A program made the translations under genes and the position numbers. The notes under the pieces are model-generated. The model worked only from the letters and a program-made list of their open reading frames with translations, did not search any database and had not been told where the DNA came from. This document shows positions 24,212 through 36,329 of a stretch of DNA of 64,000 nt, in pieces (the first letter of the stretch is position 1; each line of letters begins with the position of its first letter). The DNA is taken from positions 672,601 through 736,600 of the forward strand of contig NC_092564.1 in NCBI RefSeq assembly GCF_037975245.1, written 5' to 3'. This stretch comes from Apostichopus japonicus. Lineage: Eukaryota; Echinodermata; Holothuroidea; Aspidochirotida; Stichopodidae.

Positions 24212-24262
24212 GGAAGAGTCAGTGGGGAGGGTGGGGGGGGGGTGAAGGGTGTGGGAGGTCTG
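24212..24262 (+). repeat. G-rich run
   Basis: GTGGGGAGGGTGGGGGGGGGG followed by GAAGGGTGTGGGAGG; G-quadruplex potential on the plus strand. Confidence 0.8.
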
Positions 24263-24407
24263 TGGCGTATTATTCACTTGGTGAATAGAGTATAGACACG
24301 AGTACGATATAGGCTTAACCGGCATGCAGAATACTTGTATCAAAAGCTTCAACTTATAAATTGTTCTTGGTTGAACTTCTATAGTGAGAATATACCGAAT
24401 TGAAACG

Positions 24408-24538
24408 TCAGGGAGGTGAGGGTGGGTATGGAGGGAGGGGAGGGAGGGATAGAGGGAGGGGAGGGAGGGGATGGGAGAAGGGGAGGGGAGGGGAGGGGAA
24501 GGAGGGAAGGGTGGAAGGGATGGAAGGGAGGTGGAGTG
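24408..24538 (+). repeat. Polypurine G-rich tract
   Basis: About 130 bp of almost pure purine (GGGAGG, GGGGAGGGGA and GGAAGG steps). It could form G-quadruplexes or triplex DNA. The Gly/Glu/Arg frame across it is a composition artefact. Confidence 0.9.
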
Positions 24539-24660
24539 AAAGTAGTTGTCTATGATTTGTGTCGGCTAACGTCTTCTTATACTTTTGTATTGAATCGCTC
24601 TACTATAATTCGAAAACACATATGAAATTTGTTAGAGAGAAAGAATAAAGTTTAACTTAC

Positions 24661-24792
24661 TATCTATAGTAATTTTTACTCCTGAGTCTGTTATATAGAG
24701 ACAAAAATGTAGTCTTGGTTCCTCCTAAGTTTTCTGGGTATTCTTTTTCCAAGTATGGCCTTCTTCTCCTTAAGAGCATTTCTGCTGCGTTT
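24661..24792 (-). CDS. Candidate internal coding exon (132 bp), unknown protein
   Basis: This is the best exon signal in the window. On the minus strand a long pyrimidine tract (TTCTGTCTTCTTTTCTTTCC and on) ends in TTGCAG at 24793. The exon runs to 24661 and is followed by GTAAGTTAA (donor GT at 24660-24659). The exon is 132 bp, symmetric (phase 2 at both ends), and only one frame is open: NAAEMLLRRRRPYLEKEYPE then NLGGTKTTFLSLYNRLRSKN. The piece is basic, with a run of four Arg, and I do not recognise the family. An upstream minus-strand frame (ATG at 25049, 63 codons to 24858) could be a neighbouring exon but lacks clear splice sites. No downstream partner exon was found. Confidence 0.5.
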
Positions 24793-25047
24793 CTGCAAGT
24801 GAGCGAAAGGAAAGAAAAGAAGACAGAAATATTAAAACTGGTTTTTGTTCCCAATAATTAATTGATCGCCTTGTAGAAAACAGGTTTACTAAGGCGTAAA
24901 TTTACGGCACCCTCCACAACTAAATCCTCAGTACAGTTATCTTTACAGCATGATTCTTGTTCATTCAAGGTAGGTTTCCGAATGGCCATAAATACCTCAT
25001 CGAAAGAACGCATCCAACGATCAAACGAATAGAAGGCTAATTGTAGC

Positions 25048-25545
25048 ATATACCCAACTATTACTATGGTTTCACTGCGTCTACATATACCAAACTAAAT
25101 CAATGGTTTACAATATACACCCAACTATATCAATGGTTTCCCTGCTTCTACTCATAACAACATACACCCAACTATATCAATGGTTTCACTGCTTCTACTC
25201 ATAACAACATATACCTAACTACATCAATGGTTTCACTGCTTCTACATATACCCAACATATACCCAACTATATCAATGGTTTCACTGCTTCTACTCATAAC
25301 AACATATACCTAACTATATCAATGGTTTCACTGCTTCTACTCATAACAACATATACCTAACTACATCAATGGTTTCACTGCTTCTACTCATAACAACATA
25401 TACCTAACTACATCAATGGTTTCACTGCTTCTACATATACCCAACATATACCCAACTATATCAATGGTTTCACTGCTTCTACTCATAACAACATATACCC
25501 GACTAAATTAATAGTTTCACTGCTTCTGCTCATAACAACATGTAC
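25048..25545. repeat. About 47-bp minisatellite, roughly 10 units
   Basis: Units contain ATCAATGGTTTCACTGCTTC and TACTCATAACAACATATACC. A variant junction TCTACATATACCCAACATAT occurs at about 25240 and again at about 25430. This indicates duplication of a four-unit block of about 189 bp. Confidence 0.9.
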
Positions 25546-26323
25546 TTAGCAAGCACTCAGATAGCAATAAATTTAAACTTCATCAGTTTAGCTCACATAT
25601 ATGCTAGAAAGGGATATACTGGTCACTCTAGTCCAACGTCATTAAGCTTCCTCGCGCACTTCATTAAAGTGGTTTTCTTTACGTTATTGTTCTAATATGT
25701 TACTCCTCAATCTTAATACCAAGCAGCAGAATCGTTAGCAAGTTTATCGTTCTAACACCGAAAACGAAGAAAGAAGTTTTAATTGTGACATGCATTTCAC
25801 AATTGCTTGAAATGCTTTGTTATTATTTGAACTGTAAATAGTTTAGTCCATTTCCATTGTTGTAAATGAATACCACACAGGCTTATATTTATTAATGCTT
25901 ATTTATTTATTAATGCTAATTTGTTTATAGTAATGATATGCCTGTTTCGTCCATGCTGCTGTTCATAAAACTTACAAAACACTTACTAGCATCATTTTGT
26001 ATTCGCAAACTTGAAGGGGAAACATAGAAATATATTACATGTCAAAAAATATATAGAGGTTGATTCGCAACCTTTATAACATTGTTGTATACACAATAAT
26101 GCCAAGAATAACGCTATAACGTGTACTAATCCAAATATCGAAAATTATCGATTAAGATCTATGGTAGACCAACATAGAAGTAACCTTATCAACTTTAAAC
26201 CTTGGTGATACAGTGCCAGTAGCATTGCAAATATTATTACAACAGAACCGTTAATGAAATTAAAATCTCGTTACAGATGAACCAGCAAGAGTTTGCGCAA
26301 TGCCTCCGTGTTTCTAAACCCTG
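25546..26323. other. No feature recognised
   Basis: AT-rich spacer. Confidence 0.5.
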
Positions 26324-26572
26324 CTATCTCTCGGCCTCTCCAGCTGAGGTTACGAGATAATAAACCAGCATCAATAATCCGAATGTAATATTATAGTGAA
26401 GGTTCCATGCAGCGATGACATCACGTAAACGGATACCATGTCGACAGGTGAAGAGATGTATAACAATGTAGAACATAAAGGATGACAGAAGAAATATGGC
26501 TACGTATCGGATCAAACCTTGTAATGCTATTCCAATGTCTGTGTTCCGTAAAACGTTTGCTTGTAACAATCA
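26324..26572 (-). CDS. Hydrophobic open frame, possible exon of a membrane protein
   Basis: An open stretch of 81 codons between stops has no ATG at its start (first codon TTG), so if real it is an internal exon fragment. It predicts two strongly hydrophobic segments, IRYVAIFLLSSFMFYIVIHLF and ITFGLLMLVYYLV, separated by a charged loop with RLRDVIAAWNLH. The layout is reminiscent of the later transmembrane segments of gustatory-receptor-like or other multipass receptors, but no diagnostic motif is present. Splice sites are not convincing. Length is compatible with chance. Confidence 0.15.
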
Positions 26573-28289
26573 GGCGATCGGGATAAGTAGACGGTTGTGT
26601 GGTTAAGCCAATGACAGCATGGTAACCAAGATGTTTATAAATGAAGACTATAATCACAGAATGGTTTTAGTTATTGTAACACTAATGTTGCATGCCTGAT
26701 TGAAAACAGAGGTTAAACTCACCAAAGTAAATACAATGGTATTAGAAATAAGTTAATGTTATATTAATATATATTAACTTATATTTCTTGTTGACATAAG
26801 TTCAGTTCGGGCTCTATTTATGCTTGAAAGTAGAACGATCACACATAAGGAAATTACGATAAAAAATGGTCCTTTATTTCGAAAAAACCAGTCGTATAAT
26901 AAAATAACGGTATAGTTTTATGTAATTATAGGGTTTTAATTAATGGTAATAATTGGATTTTCAATAATTAAAAATATTGCGATAAATTATTTAATGTGGC
27001 ATCTCGTAAGATATGGTAAGATATGTAAGAAGATTGAATATAGGCTCGTTCATCTCTACTGATGATAGTTAGGCTACTTACGAAGCATGTCCAAATACTT
27101 TATTTGAATAACCCTAAAAGGTTAGGGTAAGGGTTAGAGAAATTTAAGCACACTTGTAGTGATATATGAGTAAAACACAAACGTTAACATTCGTCTTGTT
27201 GCGAGTAAGAATGCGTTTAATCTTTCATTTATATACTAGACTTGTAAATGCACCACCGAGTACCAGCACTATAGAGCAAATTCATGCGCTGGGAGAGGTG
27301 CGAGCACAGTCAACTATGCTAGATTAGGAGTCCGAGACTCATTACAAGGCTAATGGTAAGACAATATAAAATATATTCAGCGACATATATGGATAAGTCA
27401 TCCACTGACGTCATCTTATTGAATTAAATTAATTGATTTATTAATTGAAATAAATGATTAGTGGTATGTAAAATATTAAAAGATACACAATGACATCTAA
27501 ATTCTAAGTTTTGCTGCTCTTGGTATACTGGCATGACAGAAACATAATGAAAATGAGAACATGTGTTTCTTAAAAGACTTTCCGTTCCTGTGTTAGATCT
27601 CATACTAAGAACGAATTCAGTCAGTGAGTGACTGGAAAACATTATATCTTTGCTACACATAGTAATTTCATTTAACAGATGATATACCCACTGAATCTTC
27701 ACCAATGTCTGTCACGCTTAATAACAGCCCTTGGTAATTCAAATTGACGTCACTACCAAGATTGTATGAACTGTTTGATGTGTCTCATTGTGATATGGAC
27801 TCTAAGGTAACGGTTTAATTTTAAAATGTTTTCAAAATGACACTCTATAATTCAGCAAACTTTGAAAAAGTCGCAAAATTGGACACAAACAGAAGAACAG
27901 AGTTACGCTATAAATATTCTCCATGGAGGAGTTTGACGTAATACTGTTCTTACCTAGTCAACAAATTGAAGGATATATCTGTTTTTCTGCTTACCAATGA
28001 GTTGCAAGAAGAATGTTAGTCTGCGATCTGCAGACAAACAACTAACCACGATATTAAATCCAACGTTTTTGATATTTGTTTGCTATTGAGAACAACAACC
28101 CACTTTTGTTTGGCTCATATATTACCGTACAGTCCAACATTGTAGAGGACAGGCGTGTAGTTAAACATCGTGGTGCGAGTAGGCAAAACCAAATTTTCGT
28201 TCCTATTGGAGTCATGGATTGTTTTAATTAAAGCTTGTATTGATATGCCTTTTTATGACATCATATAGGCTCTACCCTCTGTTACCAAT
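26573..28289. other. No gene; short telomere-like inverted motif
   Basis: AACCCTAA (27110) faces TTAGGGTAAGGGTTAG (27122-27137), a head-to-head telomere-like pair too short to be a true interstitial telomere. No other feature was recognised. Confidence 0.45.
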
Positions 28290-28511
28290 TCAAAGTTTAG
28301 GACCAGGGGCACAAATTTTGGCTGACGTTCGATCTGGGTCTAAGGGGCGGGCCATCCCCTCTGAGAACAGTTCGTTTCGATAATTTCCATCATGATAACT
28401 AGATTTGTGTATAAGATGCGTGCTTGTGTTATAAAATGTAAGCCATTTAAAGTTTCGGGTGAGGAGAGGGGGTGGGGGCACTTTCCCCTGCCCCTCTGGC
28501 TACGCCACTGG
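28290..28511 (-). mobile_element. Possible transposon remnant with CAGTGGCGTAGCC end
   Basis: On the minus strand the segment starts CCAGTGGCGTAGCCAGAGGG and continues with G- and C-runs (GTGCCCCCACCCCCTCTCC). The opposite side carries GGGATGGCCCGCCCCTTAG and GTGCCCCTGGTCC. CAG-n-GGCGTAGC starts are common at DNA-transposon ends in invertebrates (recollection, not a search). No target duplication could be identified. Confidence 0.35.
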
Positions 28512-30317
28512 TACAGGACTGTTACAAACTATATTTTGGTGTACGATAACAATTATTTTTGTGACTCAGTGTAATTTCAAAATGTGTGTTGTATCCAATA
28601 ACCAGCTATATGACAGTGACAATGATGTCCTTTGGTTTTTTTCTTTTTTCTTTTTTTTGCTTCCTGTATGACTTATAGACTAGGGCCGAATTGATGACAA
28701 ACATAAGCCATTAGAAGAGCGAGTTACAGATGGTACAAAGATAACGCAACGATATCGACAGGAAATGAAGTGATCAGTCATAATTCATGGTATGAATGAC
28801 GTAATACTGCAACGCTTTTAACGATAACAGCGGCAATGCAAGGCTGAAAACGTCAAACGTCATAAACCGACATAATCGTAAAACGTCAAAAGACATTTAA
28901 AAGGATTGTAACGGAAGTAAGGCAGTTGTTAAAAAGGGTAATATCAAAATGTGCATTTACCGACAGAAATACATTAATTTAAATAATACTTACAGAGCAT
29001 GAATGTTTCAAACATTCACACTTAAATGAAACGAGGGAATTCGTTATTTTACTGCCTTCAGTTTATTATAGGTATAATTTGAAATGTTCATTATCTGTAT
29101 TATTGGCGATTATGGTTAAGAGAAGATGAGGTATTCAGTTGATAATCAAACAAATCACATCAAAGAACGCATGCAAGCCTATGAGACACACTTTCACAAG
29201 ACAGGTTTGGTTGAAATTGATCAAATAACTATAGCCGCGACACCTGAAGTTTCATCAATATGAGCTTCATTATGGTTTACATATTCATATCTAATAATGG
29301 AGGACAGGGAGTTACATTCGAACATTACCTTTCTCATATGAAGAAATGTCAGGGAGACAACATTAATTATTGAGCAGTTAACAACTTCTTCAAGGAAACA
29401 GATCATTGCAAGTCGTTTCTTTATTATCTCTGTAAAGTACATTGAAACAGTTTCTCGATCACCTTCACACACTTATACCCGTATAGGTTCAGTTTCGCGA
29501 ATCACGCTTCATACAACGCCGCTTTATTCATCTGTTTGCTTTAAAAAACTCTAGTCTATTTAAGATGGCACCGGGTAGATGAAACCATTTAGAAGTTGAT
29601 AAAGGCGAAAGACCAGCTTTTGTGTAGCGGATGATAAGAGTCTTATTGCACGTTACTATGTGATGTTATCTGCTGCTGCTGCTGCATGAAACTGTGTTTG
29701 TAGATCATCCTTCATGTATGAGGAATCGATATATAGACAAGTATAGACGATTATATCAATTTCTTATCAATGTTCTGTGTTTATTTCTTCTATATATGAT
29801 ATAACTTATATCTCTCAATAGACGTAACACCGCAGTGGCTTCCAGGAATATGACGCTCAAACTCATGAAGTGACCTCAGTGGTTCAGTAAACAGGACACA
29901 ATATGTGCGCATTGCTGGTCAATATCATCAGTCTCAAGTCTCCACGGTCCGAGAGTTTCATTACGCGAAACCTCTGCCTAAATATCAAGACAACCATCCA
30001 TATCATTTTCAGACGTTGTTCTGAAAATTGCAACCAAAATATTTCGACTGAGGACCGCGTGGAGTGTCGCATTTCAGTTGTTTGTCATTGTATCGCCAAA
30101 TTTGAAGCATGCTGGTTTTGTTTGCAGTCTTGCACATAACTAAAGATACTTTGCATTGTTAATTTATTATATTAGTGACACAACAGATGGCTATCCTCAG
30201 TTGTTGCATCACATAGACCTAAGCCTTGTCACTTAATGAATACAAGTAAATATAATCTAATGTTTAATCGACAATGAATTATTAGGCTTAGGAATTCCGT
30301 AACTTCTACGTTTTGTG

Positions 30318-30318
<1 letters not shown>
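28512..30318. other. No feature recognised
   Basis: AT-rich DNA. A (CTG)4-like run (TGCTGCTGCTGCTGC) lies at about 29670. No genes recognised. Confidence 0.5.

Positions 30319-30377
<59 letters not shown>
30319..30377. repeat. (TA)n microsatellite
   Basis: About 58 bp of pure TA directly upstream of a tRNA-type repeat fragment. Confidence 0.97.
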
Positions 30378-30381
<4 letters not shown>

Positions 30382-30478
30382 TCCTCATATAAAGCGGGAG
30401 GCCCGGGTTCGAATCCCGGTGGGGGCTGGAAGTTTTTCAATGTTCTGGATTTTCCAACTCACTACAATTTCAATTTTA
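30378..30478 (+). mobile_element. 5'-truncated, diverged tRNA-type repeat
   Basis: Plus-strand copy beginning in the anticodon arm (GATGTCCTCATATAAAGCGG). Box B GGTTCGAATCC lies at 30406-30416, followed by the 3' region GGATTTTCCAACTCACTAC. It lacks box A and the leader. Clearly the same family as 15511 and 35577 but older. Confidence 0.75.
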
Positions 30479-33400
30479 TACAAGAGGCAATTCCCTAACA
30501 CTGTGTTTTTCAGGGCGCTTGTTTGTGACTTAATATAAAATTCATTACTTTTTAATACTTCGATTCAGCACAGCTTTAGGGTTCCTGCTAGCAGCAACAG
30601 AATGACGTCACATACAATGTAGTTGTTATGGTTAAATCTTCAGACCTAGTCTCAGGTTTACAGAGTTAACCCTTGAGTGCTTGTTCACCTGTTTCATACT
30701 AAGAGAGATAATCGTGTGAATCGATATTACCCTCTGACGTGTAGTCTCCTGGGAACGATATTTTCCTGAATTCATATTATAATAAAAGTTAAGATGAAAT
30801 TTTACGGATAGTTAGGAAGTACTCGATTTTTATTTAAACTCTACAAGATGAATTTCACCTTCATTTTGTTATTCATGTTGAGAAAGAATTTGATAAAAAC
30901 AAGTAGCAGTATTCTTACTTTGATATTGTTCTGTGGTGACTGACTAGTGATTCATGTTCTATTGTTAGTTTGAAAGATTGAAATAATTCATTTGATAAAT
31001 TCCGGGAAGCCCTTTAGGAACTGACGTATAGTGGCTAATTGTGTACAAGGGTAAGTAAGTACATGATATGTACAACAAACATGCTCTTATGATTAAACTA
31101 TTCAGTTCATATACCGGATTGTTTTCATTTATTGTTTTAATAACTTGAATCTCGTTTGCATCTATTATTAAAAAAAAGTACCGTTTTGAAGCAGATATAA
31201 CTACCACGTGACTATCTTTATCGCGTAAGTAGAACCCACGAGATACGCTTTATGTTGTTTGTGTAACAACGGGTGCACAGCACAGGTAAACCTATACCTT
31301 CTGACTTCGGTCGACAATTTATACAAACATCTATACTGAGCAATCTTCCAAATACGAAGATTCCAATATTGATCAACATAACTAAGACACTTATCTAGAT
31401 TTAAATGTTTTCACTGACAGAAGGTTAATATACAAATAAATAATAGTTCCAATCATTGGTTTCTCAACATTTCGTCACCGTAAACAGTTTCCATAATATT
31501 ATGAATGATATGTTTACAAGGCAAAATAGAAAGTTGAGAAATACTTCTTAAAAAAAAGCTTAGGCTACTATATTCAAATCAACGAACTACCTTTTTATGG
31601 GAATTTAGTATAAAACAAAACACAATTGGATAAACAGTAATACTAATAAAATGCGACATTTCTGAAGGTGCTAAGAGAAGAAATTCTGGTTGGACTTTAT
31701 AAAGCTTCAAGAATCATTGCATGCTTTATACAACCATAGTAAAAATATGATTGATATTTAACAGACCATTTCGAAATGCAAATAGTATGTTGTTAACAGC
31801 AACGTATAAAAACATGTCTTAATGTGTACAACAATACGTATTAGGTTAAGCTGCTAATGAGCCGTTACGTCATACACGTGACTGTGGTATGAATAATCAC
31901 GTGACGAAAATTTTACTCATCGTCCCAAGGCAAGTTTAATTCAATTTCACTAGCTAGCTCTTTGTGTATAATTCTTGTTCGTTGTATATCGGCTATTAGT
32001 TCTCATCGGTTAAACAACTTGTGACACATACGCAAAGCGCCTTCACAAGGACAACTAACATAATAGCGATGTTAAATTCGGAAAATATCTCCAAGAAAAT
32101 CGATCTTAAGACGTAAAGGTGAAGAAATAGGAAGGAAATAATTACTAATTTGATATACATAGAGAAATAATGTTTGCAAAATGCATACGGCGATGACAAA
32201 CGTTTTGTGATGAGTTAAGGTTCTGAGTCAAGCGTCACTGTGGATTTCAACTTTGTCAGACGCACACAGTAATATGTACACAATGTAATAAATGAGACAT
32301 ATATGGAGTTTATATATATATATATTCCATTAAATTCCATTACGATTATATGGTGTACTCAAATTATCGGTTGTAGTTTCATTAACTATATAATAATTTG
32401 ACCTTTCTATTTGTATCCACGCAATTTGTTGCAGCGTTTTACCTGCTGGCGTAATAAAACTGTGACTATACATTTACTTCTGACCAGAAGAGTTTATTGG
32501 TCAGCAGTCACCATAAATCAAGCCTAAAGTGAATGCATTACGGAGGATATCCGATTGCAATTGAAGACAAAAGCAATTATTACTTTGCTTCTTGTTTTTC
32601 AACTTGACCCATTTTGTTTTAATATTAACTAATATTCTATCTTAGAATTATCACTTGTATCGTGTATTTCAAATCTAATGAAAACAGACAATTCTTGCTT
32701 TCGATGAGGTCAGTGTTGCTTTGTTGACACGGCACTTAATATTATAGTTTCGAATCTAGATTTGTGACAAAAATAAAGAGTGACCTATTTATCTCCATTT
32801 AATTGCAATGTGAGATAACATCACAGAAGTATGGAAGTGCTCGCTTTGATCAATCAGTTAGTGGAATTAATTCACTATAAAGGCTGATGGAAAAATCTTA
32901 AAGACAATTTGCAATAACTCTATTTTAATAAGCATTACAAAACTGTAGAAACTTATGAAAAATATAATTCTACTTATATATTTCGTTTAGCGTTTATCCT
33001 ATATTTATTTTTTAAAGCGTTGCATTCTTCGAAATTTAAATAAAGAACAAAATGCAGGCAGCGCCTCTAAATGTCGTCCTCTTTAAGGTCAATTACGACT
33101 AATCCACAACAACAAGGAGCTTGTTTGACCGACTTCAAACATTCTTGATGTTTTTCAAGAATTTGGTTGTTAAAACTACAGCTTTATGAGACTGCTATCC
33201 TATGCTGACAATATAGTTTCGTGACACCAACATGTTTGTTGTTTGTGACTAAAAGCTTAACTAAATCGGTTAAATTTCTTCTACCATCGCCAAGTTCTTA
33301 GTCACCGTACACTAAAATACGGAGCCTAAAGGATGTAATTTGAAGATTTTAAGAGCCCAATTAAGAGGTAAAAGTCATGCGTATAAAACCAGAAGCGCTG

Positions 33401-33934
33401 TTATTTCCATTATTTTGCTCACGCTTTTTATATTTGCCATGTTAAGGTAAGTTATATGGCAGCAGGTGTGCAGGTTTCCATGGGGTACGAAGGCAGTTTC
33501 AGGTAATGATTTATTGGTCAGGTTTATAATAGAGGAGGGGGAAGGATGGATAGTTAATTTTAAAGAATATCGCAAAATGTCCGTTGCAAAATTGAATACT
33601 TCCACAAATGTGGATATCATGGTTGAATACATATCCGTTCGAGGTTTGAAAATCAAAAAGGTGTCGGTATATTGTCGTAGTTTGGTCAAATGGCAGTCCA
33701 CAGACAGTTTAATCTAGTTAACTTTTTTAAGTTTATCGATTAACTACTAAACTTTACGGAAATGCTTCTTGCTAACTTGATGAGTCCATAATTAGCTATG
33801 AAATTCATGTTATTATCAGTAAGTCAGGTTGATATACCCCGAATGTTCAAGTTCGTACCTCTCGTAAACCTTTATAAAGTCAGTAGGAGTAAGTTAACAT
33901 AAATCATTGATACATAAATATTAGTGACTATAAT
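30479..33934. other. 3.4 kb without recognisable features
   Basis: AT-rich DNA. A short TA tract lies at about 32309-32325. CACGTG E-box cores recur (about 31205, 31876, 31905). The overlapping frames at 33375-33717 on both strands (108 and 83 codons) have no recognisable domain. Confidence 0.5.
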
Positions 33935-34045
33935 ATATATCATATAAATATATATATCACACATATATTTATATATATATGATATATATATATATTTATA
34001 TATATATATGTGTGTGAGTGTGTCTGTCTGTCTCTGTGGGTGTTA
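33935..34045. repeat. TA/TG/TCTG microsatellite
   Basis: Interrupted TATATA with CACACATATA and GATATATA, running into TGTGTGTGAGTGTG and TCTGTCTGTCTCTG. Confidence 0.9.
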
Positions 34046-35159
34046 TTAAATATTCTTTAAACTGAACAATAACTTACGTGATATTAAAGTAGACTTGGTG
34101 CAGACACAGTGCTTTCATCACATATTTTAGCGACAAAGAAGAATAATTGGATAAGAACTTAACATTAGGTAAATCTTCTCGAATGTTGCTATAGGCCTAA
34201 GCTTTTAATTGAATGTTAGTTTAAGAAGTGCTTTTTTAAATATAAATAAAACTGTACATGGATGAATGGATATAAGGTCAGGCTATGAGATGTACGGTAC
34301 GTTTTCGATACTTGTCTGTTATTGTGAATAATATGTATGAATGTCATCCATTAACATTGTCTTTGTAATACTGCATGCTCTGTGATAATTTTGATTCAAT
34401 CATGCATGGTTGATAATTGAAGTGTCATATTGCGAAATTATAATTTATCTTTATCGTCTTGATCGATAAAAGGATTTATTCTTCTTGATCATGTAGCTTG
34501 TTATAGGTAATGATGTAGGACGCAACTGCGAGAGAGTGATGTCTTTAATGTTATAAAACTATTTCATTATATTTTAGTAACAGTAATGTTTGGTTTGGAC
34601 AAACATAATAACACTAAACCTAAGAGAACGGACTGTTTCTAACCTGATTATTTACCTTAGAACGCTTTTTGACTTTCAGTCATTCACCTCTAAAGAAGAT
34701 GATATGAAGATCGTGACATCAGGTTTGCAAGAGAAGAAAATATATTAAATACTACACAATGTTGCCGCTAGCCACACTTAACTTCAAAAGCCGCCATGTT
34801 TTTGGGAGTTTTAATCACTATTCACGCCAATTTATATGTAACGTTTCTCCCTATGAAACAGTTCTCTGTTTGAAAAAAATAAACTTGGTGGTTTCCAAGG
34901 TTAGAAGAAACCAATTTTTCATTATTTTTAAGTGAGCCAACAAAATTATTCTTCTAATAACAAGCCTTGTACGTCACAACTTTACTATCTATATTAGGCC
35001 TTGGACGTCTATATGGAAGCTCTTGATGTATTCGTTTGAGAAAATAGTGCTCTGTGTTTAAACAAAACAATACAACGTGACGTAGAATGTATTACAAACA
35101 AATTCAATACATTGTCTTTTATGTTTAATGTTTCAGATCACAAATATATAGAAATTAAT
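34046..35159. other. No feature recognised
   Basis: AT-rich DNA, no genes recognised. Confidence 0.5.
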
Positions 35160-35255
35160 TCCAGCCACCAGGATTCGAACCCGCACCCCGCTCTATATGC
35201 GGTCTGTAGAAATTGATTATATGCGCATAAGTCTGAAACCAGTAAAGGGAGGCCA
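35160..35255 (-). mobile_element. Old fragment of the tRNA-type repeat
   Basis: Minus-strand box B GGTTCGAATCC (35171-35181), an AGAGCGGGG anticodon-arm remnant and a leader-like CCTCCCTTTACTGGTTTC match the family. Box A has been lost by deletion. Confidence 0.55.
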
Positions 35256-35484
35256 AGATTTAGTTGCTTAACCTAATCAACGAATTCTTATCTATAAGGA
35301 GGTAAATCCAAAAATGTATTTACTCTCGTTTTTATGAACTGGGAAGGATTTTATCATTACTTTTATCGCTAGGTACGGTAGCCTATGGGATTCACTTTTA
35401 GACTTTACGCACGCGCAGTTGCACTCATGAAGACGCTTGTGTTATATATGATACAAACGATAGGTATATAAGCCCTTCCGTTGC

Positions 35485-35488
<4 letters not shown>

Positions 35489-35576
<88 letters not shown>
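35489..35576. repeat. (TA)n microsatellite
   Basis: About 88 bp of pure TA, continuous with the 3' end of the adjacent tRNA-type repeat. Confidence 0.98.
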
Positions 35577-35581
<5 letters not shown>

Positions 35582-35755
35582 ATCGTAATGAGTTGGAAAA
35601 TCAAGAACAGTGAAAAAACTTTCAGCCTCCACCGGGATTCGAACCACGGGCCTCCCGCTCTGTACGCGGACACCCTAACCACTAGGCTATGGACGCTGAT
35701 TGTATGTCCAGAGGTTCGAAACCGGTAAGGAAGATCGTAATTCCACTGTAGGCGT
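35577..35755 (-). mobile_element. tRNA-derived SINE-like repeat, full copy 2
   Basis: Same organisation as the 15511 copy: leader, box A (35673-35689), box B (35635-35645), T6 and a 3' tail ending in (TA)n. About five substitutions separate the two copies, so the family was probably active recently. The 5' boundary is set by loss of identity after ACGCCTACAG (35755). Confidence 0.8.
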
Positions 35756-35892
35756 TTGTCACCTATATCGAACAATACTAGTTCTGTTTTTGGTGACATA
35801 TTTTGCCCTACTCTAGAGATCAAACATGATGCTATCCAACTCGAAAATCATTTGTGATTCCTAAAGCCGGATCTCGAAAGAGACACTTTGAA

Positions 35893-35898
<6 letters not shown>

Positions 35899-35931
<33 letters not shown>
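35899..35931. repeat. (TA)n microsatellite
   Basis: Pure TA tract of about 33 bp. Confidence 0.95.
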
Positions 35932-36154
35932 TTATCCTATGGCGGCCATTCCAGGCAAAGAGGAAAGCCCTATAATAAAATGTCATTTAAAGATTTGTTT
36001 GTAATGAATTAAACGGTATCATATAGTGATGACTTAAATAAGTTAGTTTATGAGATAAAAATCAGCTCAGTAGATTAATATCGTCTTTTGGGAATGACTA
36101 GCAGACTTCTGGCTGTTCAGTATATTGTAATTCACATACATGATTCCCTTCAGG

Positions 36155-36327
36155 CAAAGAAAAAATTAGCAAAGATGCAAATAGATTTGACAAGATGTAG
36201 AAGTCTGTCATTGACATTTAGAAGACACACTATAAAGCCATTACAGTCAATTTTAGAGCCAAAAGATTGGGAGAAAGTGTTGCAATACAAGATGAAACAC
36301 AATTTAAAAATTAAGATCATGCAATAA
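36155..36327 (+). CDS. Candidate 3'-terminal coding exon, unknown protein
   Basis: A pyrimidine-rich acceptor, GATTCCCTTCAG, precedes an open frame of 57 codons. It begins AKKKLAKMQIDLTRCRSLSL, continues RRHTIKPLQSILEPKDWEKV and ends with TAA at 36327. The peptide is basic and amphipathic (many Lys, Arg and Leu), unlike the poly-Ile/Tyr shadows nearby. AATAAA overlaps the stop codon (about 36324-36329), a possible poly(A) signal. No upstream exon was found between here and the SINE at 35.7 kb. The family is not recognised. Chance is a real alternative, as the frame is short. Confidence 0.35.
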
Positions 36328-36329
36328 AA

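Noticed and set aside
27109-27137. Interstitial telomere repeat
   Set aside because: Only one AACCCTAA and about two TTAGGG-like units, head to head; this is expected by chance.
31876-31911. Clustered CACGTG E-boxes as a promoter
   Set aside because: Two cores close together but no transcription unit, CpG enrichment or exon nearby.
33375-33717. Overlapping 108- and 83-codon frames on opposite strands
   Set aside because: Neither resembles a known protein and both lie in AT-rich DNA without convincing splice sites. A GTAAGT at 33447 follows a frame closed by a stop.
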